A stretch of DNA of 64,000 bases. It comes from Capra hircus. Lineage: Eukaryota > Chordata > Mammalia > Artiodactyla > Bovidae. The notes beneath the pieces are model-generated. The model saw nothing but the letters and a program-made list of their open reading frames with translations. It was not told the DNA's origin and searched no databases. Made by a program: the position numbers and the translations under genes. Below, piece after piece: positions 27,001 to 39,000 of this stretch (positions within the stretch are counted from its first letter, which is position 1; every line of letters begins with the position of its first letter). The stretch is taken from positions 25,518,001 through 25,582,000 of the forward strand of contig NC_030836.1 of assembly GCF_001704415.2 (NCBI RefSeq), read 5' to 3'.

Positions 27001-30000
27001 GATCTCCTTGCAGTCCAAGGGACTCTCGTGAGTCTTCTCCAATACCACAGTTCAAAAACATCAATTCTTGGCACTCAGCTTCCTTTATGGTCCAACTCTC
27101 ACATCCATACATGACTCCTGGAAAAACCATAGCCTTGACTAGATGGACCTTTGTTGGCAAAGTAATGTCTCTGGTTTTTAATATGCTGTCTAGGTTGGTC
27201 ATAGCTTTTCTTCCAAGCAGCAAGCGTCTTTTAATTTCTTGGCTTCAGTCACCATCTAGAGTGATTTTGGAGCCCCCCAAAATAAAGTCTCTCACTGTTT
27301 CCATTGTTTCCTCATCTGTTTGCCATGAAGTGATGGGACTGGATGGCGTGATCTTGGTTTTCTGAATGTTGAGTTGTAGGCCAGCATTTTCACTCTCCTC
27401 TTTTACATTCATCAAGAGGCTCTTTAGTTCTTCACTGTCTGCCATAAGGGTGGTGTTATCTGCATATCTGAGGTTATTGATATTTCTCCCAGTAATCTTG
27501 GTTCCAGATTGTGCTTCATCCAGCCTGGCATATCTCATGATGTACTCTGCATATAAGTTAAATAAGCAGGGTGACAATATACCGCCTTAATTTGGAACCA
27601 GTCTGTTTTTCCATGTCCAGTTCTAACTTGCTTCTTGATCTGCATTCGGACTTCTCTGGAGGTAGGTAAGGTGGTCTGATATTCCCATCTCTTTCAGAAT
27701 TTTTCAGTTTGTTTTGATCCACACAATCAAAGGCTTTGGCATAGTCAATAAAGCAGAAGTAGATGTTTTCCCAGAACTCTCTTGCTTTTTCAGTGATCCA
27801 GTGGATGTTGGCAACCTGATCCCTGGTTCCTCTGCCTTTTCTAAATCTAGCCTGAATGTCTGAAGTTCTCATTTTATGTACTGTTGAAGCCTGGCTTGGA
27901 GAATTTTGAACATTACTTTGCTAGCGTGTGAGATGAGTGCAGTTTTGTGGTAGTTTGAGCATTCTCTGGCATTGCCTTTCTTTGGAATTGGAATGAAAAC
28001 TGACCTTTTCCAGTCCTGTGGCCACTGCTGAGTTTTCCAAATTTTCTGGCATATTGAGAGCAGTACTTTCACAGCATCATTTTTCAGGATTTGAAATAGG
28101 TCAACTGGCATTGCATCACCTCCACTAGCTTTGTTCATAGGGATGCTTCCTAAGGCCCACTTGACTTTGCATTCCAGATTGTCTGGCTGTCTCTAGGTGA
28201 GTGATCACACCATCGTGGTATTGTGGGTCATGAAGATCTTTTTTGTACAGTTCTTCTGTGTATTCTTGCCACGTCTTCTTAATATCTTCTGCTTCTGTTA
28301 GGTCTATACTATTTCTATCCTTTATTGTACCCATCTTTGCATGAAATATTCTCATTATCTTTGATTTTCTTGAAGAGATAGTCTTTTTTATCTCTAGTCT
28401 TTCCCATTCTATTGTTTTCCTTTATTTCTTTGCATTGATTGCTGAGGAAAGCTTTCTTATCTTTCCTTGCTATTCTTTGGAACTCTGCATTCAGATGCTT
28501 ATATCTTTTCTTTTCTCCTTTGCCTTTCACTTCTCTTCTTTTCTCAGCTATTTGTAAGGCCTCCTCAGAGAACCATTTTGCCTTTTTGCGTTTCTTTTTC
28601 TTGGGGATGGTCTTGATGACTGCCTCCTGTGCAGTGTTATGAACCTCCATCCATAGTTCTTCAGGCACTCTGTCTATCAGATCTAATCCCGTGACTCTAT
28701 TTGTCACTTCCACTGTATAATCATAAGGGATTTGATTTAGGTCATATCTGAATGGTCTAGTGGTTTTCCCTAGGGCATGATAAAAATTTGTTAGTTGGAA
28801 GGACAAAATTGATGTCTTTAACCTTAATGCTTAGTTTTTTGGTTACTTGAGAAATAGAAATCTTATCATGTATTTATTTATCATGTATATTTCTTCATTT
28901 TTGAATTGTCTATCTCCTTCATCCATTTTTACTCTCTGTTAAACAAAAAACTATTTTTTTTTTTTTTTTATATCTGTGCTGTGTCCTGTTATGTGAACTT
29001 ATCTTCCCTATTTCCTCTTTGTGGTTTACTTTGGCATCTCTTTTCATAGTTTGTTTAATAAATACTCAGAGGTAGTCCCAAAATCTAGTCAAGGTTGTGC
29101 TTGCTTGCAGACAGTGTTGATTTCACTTTCTGAACCTCTTTATTATAAGCCAAAACTAGTCTTAAAGAAGATACATTATTTAAATGGCCCTACTTAGAAT
29201 TACATTTAGGGGGAGTGGAGGGATAAATTAGGGGTTAGGGATGAACAGATACACACTACTATATATAAAATATGTAGAGACTTCCCAAGTGGTCCAGTGG
29301 TTAAGACTCTGCACTTCCAAAGCAGGGTACGTGGGTCAGTGAATTAAGATCCCACATGTAGCGCCGTGTGGCCAAAAAATAAAAATACATGAATAAAATA
29401 GATTAAAAAGATCTACAGGATAGCACAGAGAACTATATTCAATATCCTTTTTAAAATGTTTATTTATTTATTCATTTTTGGCTGTGCTGGGTCTTCGTTA
29501 ATACAGTGGCTGCTGTCTAGTGCAGGCCACGAGCTTGTCCTTGTAGTGTCTTCTCCTGGTGAGCAGCACAGGCTCGAGAGCGCACGGACTTCAGGAGTTG
29601 TGTCGTGTGGTCAGCAGTTGCAGCCCCCAGGCTCTAGAGCGCAGGCTCAGTAGTTGTGACACATGTGCTCAGTTGCTCCATGGCATGCGGGGTCTTAACG
29701 GATCAGGGATGGAACCTGTGTCTCCTGCATTGGCAGGCAGATTCTTTACCACTGAGCCACCAGGAGGGCCCTATATTTCACTATCTTGTAGTAAGCTATA
29801 ATGAAAGGAATCTGGAAGAGACTAGATAGATAGATATACTTATGTCTATAATCTGTGTGTCTATATATCTATATCTGATTCACTCTGCTGTATACCTGAA
29901 ACCAACACCACACTGTAAATCAGCTATATTTCACTTCAAAAAGTATGAGTTATGATTAAAAAAGTACTGCAGTAAGTCCCACATGCAGTTGAAATTGTAT

Positions 30001-33000
30001 AGCATTACTATGATTATATAGTGTTTTGGAACTAGAAGGACTCTGGAGGTCACTTAGGCTAAGGATTGCAGACATTTTCCCCAAGAGAGTCAGTGTGCAG
30101 CATTAGGCCTACAGAATTTTGTTTGAACAACAAAGAGGTTTTGTTTTGCTTTGTTTTGTTATGTTCTTAATATAAATTTGAGTGACTGTACATGTACTCT
30201 TTCCAATTTACCACAATGACCATCTCCCCAAATTTTCTTACACTTGACAACTTCACATATTATATAGTGAAACTCAGATTGAAGAAAAGCAATTTTTAAA
30301 ATGAGCAAACCACTTTAAGTATTCCTTATAATAATAATAAACATATATTTTACACTCACAACATAATTTGCATACATTAGCTCATTTGCTTCTCATATTT
30401 ATTGGAATTTATTATTCACATTATATTGCTAATAATACTGAAGCTCAGAGAGGTTAAGTGCATTTCATTAAGGTTGTTTTACCAGTTCAAATAAGCAGTA
30501 ATGAATTAGATAAATATTTTATGAGCATTAATTTTTTTATTTGATAGTGGCTGTATAGGACAGTGTTTAGTTTTTTCTTTTAGGAAATATATGATAAAGT
30601 ATTTGGGGTGAAAGGGTACCATATTTTCAGTTTATTCTCAGTTGGTTCAGAAAATAGAGGAAAAGGCACTGAGAAAGCACATGTGATAAAATGTTAAAAT
30701 TTGAGCAATCTGAGTGAAGAACATATGAAAATTCTTTGTACTATTTTTTTTGCCAGCTTTTCTGTAAATCTGCAGTTTTTTAAAAATAAAAAAAGTTTTT
30801 AAAAGGCAGTTAGACAAGACTATTCCCACATAAAGATACTCTGCTAGTAAACACATTTCTGCTGTTGTTGCACTTTTTGGAGATGTAGTTTTAGTACTTC
30901 TCCCTGTATTTTTTAATTAAAAGAATTAAGTTTTTCAGTTAAAAATACTATGTAATTTTTGTATGGGTTTGTATGGGTTTTCAAAAAAGGAGAGCATTAT
31001 ACAATATTCTTTTGGCTAACTCTAACAATGCTATAGATTAATAAGGTAGTATTCCTTAGCAAAATTTCTAACTTTTCCCTTTGTGTATTCTGTAGCCTAA
31101 ATCTATCATTGTTGGATTAATTAAAGAAATGATTGCCAAATTTCAAGAGGAACTTCCCCTGTATTCTCTGTCATCATCTGACGAGGCACGGCAGATAGAC
31201 TTGCTAGCCTATATTGCAAAAATCACTGAAGGTTTGTATTTTTGTTAATAATAGCTTATGAGTTTAGTTTCTCACGAATATCCTTTATTCTCTGCTACTT
31301 GATTTCTATAAATAAATACATGCTTGTGTATATACATAATTGTGTTTGATCAAAAATTCCTATATATTTATCATAGGGTATTACCATATAGTTCCAATGA
31401 ATATGGTTTCTTAAAATGTAAAAGATTACTTTTATCCTGACAGATAAGATAATTTGTTTTGTTGAATACCATTTGATATGTATTAATGATCCCAAACCTC
31501 TTTCATTATATGTGTATGTAGCTTCTTGCCTCTGTTGGACCAGAGAATCTGTGATTCTCATTGTTTTTCATTGAGGACAAAGGAAAATAACCATTCTTGC
31601 AACAATTTAGTAAGTTTTAAACATTTTTTTCATTCTAGACTAGAGCAGTAAGAGTCACAATGTTTTTCAAAATTATGGAAATCCTATTTTTTTAAAGCTT
31701 AGAAAGACATTTTGTTTTTAAAGCCTCTACTGCTAAGTCACTTCAGTCGTGTCTGACTCTTGCGACCCCATAGACGGCAGCCCACCAGGGGAGCCTCTAA
31801 TAAAATATTTAATATGAGATTTCTGTCTTCCTTGCATTTCATTTGTTCAAAAATATTTTTGAATGCCTGTATGCAGTGCCTAGTACCATCTTTTCTGTTA
31901 TTAAATAACTTTTCAAGTTATTAAAGTTTGGTGTTTTTTTTTAATGCTAAAAAGACTTTTGATATTATTTTTAAATTATGATAATCTGCTTTTCTTTTTA
32001 GGTGTTTCAGACATAAATTCAAAGAACTGGGCAAATCGTGAGAATAAAACAGTCAATAAAATTACCGTGGTTGGAGGTGGAGAACTGGGAATTGCCTGCA
32101 CATTAGCAATTTCAGCCAAAGTACGTAAGCATAGTGGTTATAAATACATGTCATATTGCTACACTTTTAGGCAGTTTCTGTTTTAACACACAAGAAATAA
32201 TGACTTCATTTTGTCATGTGGGAAAACCTCATTTTGCCTTAAAATATATTTAGTAAGTTGACAGAAAAATGGCTGAAAGCTCTCATTAGTAATGTTGTTT
32301 CATAATTAGTAGTTACACATGGACTAGGCTTGGAAAACCTGGTTTGAACAATGGGCTCATCATCCTAATTCAAGGGAACCTCAGGTTGACACTCATCTGA
32401 CTTAGTCACAAATTCTTTTGTGTTTTCTGAGTCATGCTGCTTTAATTAAACTCTCATTTAATATAATACTTAATTTGCTCTTTCTAAAGTTAACATTTTT
32501 TTTTTTTTTAAAGTTAACATTTTTTTAAGTTGCCTTTTCTTGTGTAATTACTCCACTTTCTTTTAGGATCATAGTTCCTGATTTGATATTTTACAGTGGT
32601 CTGAGATTTGTCTATTTTTTCATCAATCCTTTTTTACTGGATATTTTCTATATAAATTATTTTTAGAAAGGCTTAAATCTCCTTCCACGGAAGTTGAAAA
32701 GACCCTCCCCAGCCCAGTGTCCCCAGTGTCGTGGTAGTAGCGTGTCTGTGTCATTTGAGCAATGTAGCCCCAGATAGACTGGCTCTCCCTTGAAATATTT
32801 GTTTGGTAGCTGGTATTTGAGTTTCTGTTCTATTAAAATTTGATTGGTTGACATGTAAATTCGTCTCTTTTTATTTAAGATTCACTTAAGTCTTGGAGGT
32901 AGGTTCTACTTAAGCAAAGAGTGAAATTGTATCCAGGGAGCTAGAAGATTTTAAAAGCTGACTGTTCAGGATAATATATGTTAACTTGTGGCACATTGTA

Positions 33001-36000
33001 GTTTCATTTCCTCCATCCTCTTGTCTGAATGCACTCTTCTTCTTAATTGGAATTTGAAATGTTTGCAGATCTTTTGTTACTAAATAGAGTATTTCTATAA
33101 ACATTGCCTTAGAAGTTGCTTATTTTCTTGTCTGAATTTTCTTTTAGATGTACAGAATCTCACAAGTAGTACTATGAGTCAGAGGGCATGAGTAGTTCCT
33201 GTGGCACTTACTATATATTGCTAGATTGCTCTTCAGACAGGCAGAAGTAATTTATGCTGCTAATAATGTACACGTCAACCTCATTTTGGCATCCCCAACA
33301 GTACTGAGTTTTATCGATTTTACTTGCTTTTGGTAAGTGCAGTAAGTGGGCTTCTCTCGTACCTCAGCTGATAAAGAATCCTCCTGCAGTGCAGGAGACC
33401 CTGGTTCGATTCCTGGGTCAGGAAGATCCCCTGGAGAAGGGATAGGCTACCCTGTTCTTGGGCTTCCCTGGTGGCTCAGATGGTAAAGAATCCATCTGCA
33501 ATGCGAGAGACCTGGGTCCGATCCCTGGGTTGGGAAGATCCCCTGGAGGAGGGCATGGCAACCCACTCCAGTATTCTTGCCTGGAGAATCCCCATGGACA
33601 GAGGAGCCTGGTGGCCTGCAATCCATGGGATTGCAAAGAATTGGACACGACTGAGCTACTCAGCGCAGCACAGCACAGCACAAGAAGGCCCCTTAACAGA
33701 AGTCTCACTATCAGTATTTGTCTGTGAACTGTCTCGATAGAAAGTTTTTTTCTGTTTTTCTTTTAAACATTAGTATTCTGAGGAATTCCCTGGCATTCCA
33801 GTGGTTAAGACTCTGCACTTCCAATGCAGAGGTATGAGCTTGATCCTTGGTTGGGGAACAAAGACCCACATGCCCATGCGACCCAAAAAAAGCAAAACAA
33901 AAGGAAAAAAAGTTAATATTTTGATATGAGGTACAGTATTCAAATAGTGCAACAATATTCAACTAGTACAGTAGTAGTCATAATAATGGCAGTAGTTATA
34001 ATGATGGTTACAGCAATAACTAACCTTTGCTAAATGTTTGCTAGGTACCAGGCACTCATCTAAACACTTGATTCATTTTTACAACAAGCTTATGGCTTCA
34101 GTTCAGTTCAGTTCAGTTCAGTCGCTCAGTCGTGTCCGACTCTTTGCGACCCCATGAATCACAGCACGCCAGGCCTCCCTGTCCATCACCAACTCCCGGA
34201 GTTCCCTCAAACTCACGTCCATTGAGTCGGTGATGCCATCCAGCCATCTCATCCTCTGTCGTCCCCTTCTCCTCTTGCCCCCAATCCCTCCCAGGATCAG
34301 AGTCTTTTCCAATGAGTCAACTCTTTGCATGAGGTGGCCAAAGTACTGGAGTTTCAGCTTTAGCATCATTCCTTCCAAAGAAATCCCAGGGCTGATCTCC
34401 TTTAGAATGGACTGGTTGGATCTCCTTGCAGTCCAAGGGACTCTCAAGAGTCTTCTCCAACACCACAGTTCAAAAGCATCAATTCTTCAGCACTCAGCCT
34501 TCTTCACAGTCCAACTCTCACATCCATACATGACCACAGGAAAAACCATAGCCTTGACTAGACAGACCTTTGTTGGCAAAGTAATGTCTCCACTTTTGAA
34601 TATGCTATCTAGGTTCGTCATAACTTTTCTTCCAAGGAGTAAGCGTCTTTTAATTTCATGGCTGCAATCACCATCTGCAGTGATTTTGGAGCCCCCCAAA
34701 ATAAAGGCTGACACTGTTTCCACTCTTTCCCCATCTATTTCCCATGAAGTGATGGGACCAGATGCCATGATCTTTGTTTTCTGAATGGTGAGCTTTTAGC
34801 CAACTTTTTCACTCTCCTCTTTCACTTTCATCAAGAGGCTTTTTTTTCCTCTTCCCTTTCTGCCATAAGGGTGGTGTCATCTGCATATCTGAGGTTCTTG
34901 ATATTTCTCCCGGCAATCTTGATTCCAGCTGTGCTTCTTCCAGCCCAGCATTTCTCATGATATACTCTGCATATAAGTTGAATAAGCAGGGTGACAATAT
35001 ACAGTCTTGACGTACTCCTTTTCCTATTTGGAACCAGTCTGTTGTTCCATGTCCAGTTCTAACTGTTTCTTTCTGACCAGCATATAGGTTTCTCAAGAGG
35101 CAGGTCAGGTGGTCTGGTATTCCCATCTCTTTCAGAAGTTTCCACAGTTGATTGTGATCCACACAGTCAAAGGCTTTGGCATAGTCAATAAAGCAGAAAT
35201 GGATGTTTTTCTGGAACTCTTTTGCTTTTTCCATGATCCAGCGGATGTTGGCAATTTGATCTCTGGTTCCTCTGCCTTTTCTAAAACCAGCTTGAACATC
35301 TGGAAGTTCATGCTTCACGTATTGCTGAAGCCTGGCTTGGAGGGTTTTGAGCATTACTTTACTAGCATGTGAGATGAGTGCAATTGGGTGGTAGTTTGAG
35401 CATTCTTTGGCATTGCCTTTCTTTGGGATTGGAATGAAAACTGACCTTTTCCAGTCCTGTGGCCACTGCTGAGTTTTCCAAATTTGCTCAGGTACTATCA
35501 TTACTATTGTTTGACAAATGGAGAAACCAGGGCATAGGGAGGTTACCCAGTTTGCCCCAAATCATACTGTTAATAAAAGGAGCCAGGGTTTGAGGCTGGG
35601 CATTCTGTTTATGGATCCTGTATCCTAGATCCTTACTACCCAATGTGTTGCATTGGCATCATCTGAGATCTTACTAGAAATGCCTAGTCTCAGGCCCTAT
35701 TCCAGATCTGCAGTTTAAAAGTATCCCTCATGATCAGTGTGCTTCACTGATGTTTTAAATGGTGCCCTCATAAAGGGACCATAAAGGCACTGAGAAGCTC
35801 TAAGTTAGGAGAGATGCTCAGATCCTTTACTTTTTGGAAAAAGGACTCTTACAAAGGTAAATTGACTCTCAGGAGTTTCTATGCCGTTGTAAACAGTCAA
35901 CCCACCATGGCACCCAGGGAGCTGTCTCCTGGCGTGTGGAGTATTTCCCATGAGATCTCTGGGAGAGAGAACTGCATGATAATTGGTTCTGTTTTAGCTT

Positions 36001-39000
36001 TATGTCTATTAACTTTTTTGTTTTCTTTAGAGAAACTTGGCGTCAATGTTGACTTTCATGCTTGAAATGACCAAATGGTGCTAAAATAACCAAAGGCTAA
36101 ATGACCAATGGTGCTAAAATAGATCAAAAAATCACTCTAGATTCTTTAGATTGGAAGTTATGACAAAACAGAAACAAACTCAAAACCAACAGCAAACATA
36201 CTGAGTGCACCATGTCGTCCTTATTACTCATTATCCCATCAAAAGATAGCTGCAATTTGAGACTTTCTATTTAAACCCTGTTAGAACACAGTTTTTGGTT
36301 AAGCCAAAGGATCACATCGTTCAAGTGCATGATACTGTTTTCTTGCTTGCATATCCCTTTTATTGCTGTTGTGTTACTTCCTTCATAAGAGAGTATAAGG
36401 CCTATGTGTGTTCTTCTTTGGGCTTCCCAGGTGGCGCAGTGGCAAAGAATCCACCTGCCAGTGCAGGAGATGCAACAGATGTAGGTCGGGAAGATCCCCT
36501 AGAGTAGGAAACGGCAACTTGCTCCAGTATTCTTACCTGAAAAATTCCACGGACAGAGAAGCCTGGTGCGCTACAGTCATGGCGTCACAAAGAGCTGGAC
36601 ACAACTGAGGACCTGAGCAGACACACACACACACACACAAACATGTTCGTTAGCTGTCATCTCTGAATAAATTTCAGCTGAGTAAATGCGCATGTTCAGT
36701 GTAATACTGTTCTTTTTCTTTTTGCACTGTCCAGGGCATTGCAGACAAAGTGGTCCTTTTAGACTTCTCAGAAGGGACTAAAGGAGGGATGATGGACCTT
36801 GACATCTTCAACCTGCCTAATGTGGAAATCAGCAAAGGTCTGGCTATTCTGCTTCAAAGATTTGTGCCTTGTTTGCCTCTGTATTTGAGTCAGTTTTTCT
36901 GTAGATTGTATTTTTTAGGGCAGTTTGAGGTTCAGGGTGCTGTTGGGCAGCAGGTACCGAGGTTTTCTGTATACCTCCTGCCCTGTACATGCATAGGCTC
37001 TGCATTGTCAACATCCCCTCCTTGAGTAGTACAGTTGACAGACCTCCCTGGACACATCATTATCATCTAAAGTCCATAGTTTATTTACATTAGGATTCAC
37101 TCTTGTCTGAGTATTCTATGAATGTGGACAAATCAAACATGTATTTACCTTTATAGTATCAAACAGTACTTCACTGCCCTAAAAATTCTCTGTGTTCTGC
37201 CTGGAGGCCTAGAATTTTAATGCTGAAAGCATCTTAAAGATCACCTAGTCCAAGTCCCTCAGTTTACATATTGGGAAACTAAGATTCATATAAATGAAGT
37301 AGAGAGATCACAACTAATGATGTTAATAAGAGATAAGCAGATAACATTCATATTGGTTGGAAGGATTTGTTCTTGGTATCTGACTCACACCTTAGTATAC
37401 ATTATTTCCTCTAAACTCTTCTCTTTTCATAATATATTGGTTAACAACACTGTTTTTAGAGTTAGACAGATTGGGGTTTGTATACTAGTTTTGCCATTTG
37501 CCAGATGGTATAATCTCTCAAAGTTCAATCTTATTATCTGTAAAATGGAAATTAATATATACCTCTTGGTATATAGCAAAGTGCTATATATAGCAACTCC
37601 TTACTTGGTGGCAAGCACCAAACCCTATATATATTATATACATTGTTAAATAGATGCAAATCTTTTGAATTAAAAAAACTTTTTTTAAATTGAATTCACA
37701 TTATTTCACTAAAAATAATTGTTAAAGTGAATTTTAACAGGGACAGAAAGAGAATTTATATCATTAACAAATGAAATATAAAATGTTAAAAAGTAATTTT
37801 TATTTCCTCTTTTTAATCCAAAAGATTTGCACCTATTTAACAATGTATGTAATATATTAGTATAGACACATATATATGTAGGTGAATATAAATATGATTG
37901 GGGATTAAAATTACTTCATTACCAGGGATACATGATCAAAAAAATTGGAAGACCGTTGAACTAGAGAATGTTTAGTCTCAGAAACCAGGTTATAGCTAGA
38001 GTCAGTCAGGTTGTAATATGTTATAGTTGCTTAGCTTTCCTTTGCCTTTCCTTACGCAGGTCTCCAGTATTCTTAACCATATTTTCTAAGTGAAATAATG
38101 AGACATATGATTTCACAAGCCTGAATGTACTAAAACCACACTGGATCAGAAAAGTTGAAATTGTACCTATAGGTTATAAACATTGGATATAGTAGTTGTG
38201 GCGTCTCTTGATCCCTGTAAGATACAATGGATTTATTTTCCTTCTCTGGAAAGAGTACAATAGTTGCCTTATGATCCTTTTGTAGGATCCTTTGGGGAGC
38301 TGAGTATTCTCTTGTGCCTGCCAGTTTCCAGGTACTGAAGTTCTTAATGGACCTCGTAACCCTTCCAAATCTCTCCAGGAGAGACTGCTTAGTACATGGA
38401 CCCTAGAGGTTGTGAGGCCATTTAGGACCTGAGGAAATTGTTTCTTCCTCTGTGTCTCATTAACCATCAGTAACAATTGTTTCAGATAATTGAAAGACTA
38501 CAATCCTTGGAGTAGATATATAGAGTTTGCTGGCCACCAAGTAAGGAGTTTTGAATGAATGAGTACTATTTTGGGGTAACTTTCATGTTCCCCATGTTAA
38601 TTTTGATTGCATAGTCCTGATAACAATTTAATTACTATTATTTGAAGTGATTTAATGTTAGTAACATCTCAGATATGTTCTATGACATGGAAAAGCACAT
38701 TAATAATTATTGTAAAGTAAGCTGCAGATGGTGATTGCAGCCATGAAATTAAAAGACGTTTACTCCTTGGAAAGAAAGTTATGACCAACCTAGATAGCAT
38801 ATTGAAAAGCAGAGACATTACTTTGCCAACAAAGGTCCGTCTAGTCAAGACTATGGTTTTTCCAGTGGTCATGTATGGATGTGAGAGTTGGACGGTGAAG
38901 AAACGTGAGCACCGAAGAATTGATGCTTTTGAACTGTGGTGTTGGAGAAGACTTGAGAGTCCCTTGGACTCCAAGGAGATCCAACCAGTCCATTCTAAAG

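Larger units (their letters stand above)
29205..29950 (+). repeat. L1 3' UTR split by two SINEs
   Basis: GGAGTGGAGGGATAAATTAG, then the middle piece TAGCACAGAGAACTATATTC (about 29400-29450), then TGTATACCTGAAACCAACAC at about 29888 follow a ruminant L1 3' UTR in sense. Confidence 0.85.
25148..31095 (+). other. UEVLD: UEVLD intron 4
   Basis: It holds an old L1-like stretch (about 25490-26150, antisense), CHR SINEs, the longest BovB (26693-28806), an L1 3' UTR cut by two SINEs, and a MIR-like piece at 30320-30490. Positions 26160-26680, 28810-29200 and 30500-31090 are AT-rich with no recognisable element. Confidence 0.9.
32121..36734 (+). other. UEVLD: UEVLD intron 6
   Basis: It contains a Bov-tA pair, a CHR SINE, BovB copy 4 inside a MIR, a possible MER5-like stretch at 35640-35755, and Bov-tA at 36418-36640. 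Positions 32130-33340 and 35760-36410 are unassigned. Confidence 0.9.

Noticed and set aside
34098..34125. Short direct TTCAG repeats as a possible CRISPR-like or satellite array
   Set aside because: They are the normal pentamer tail at the 3' end of BovB, and there are no spacers.
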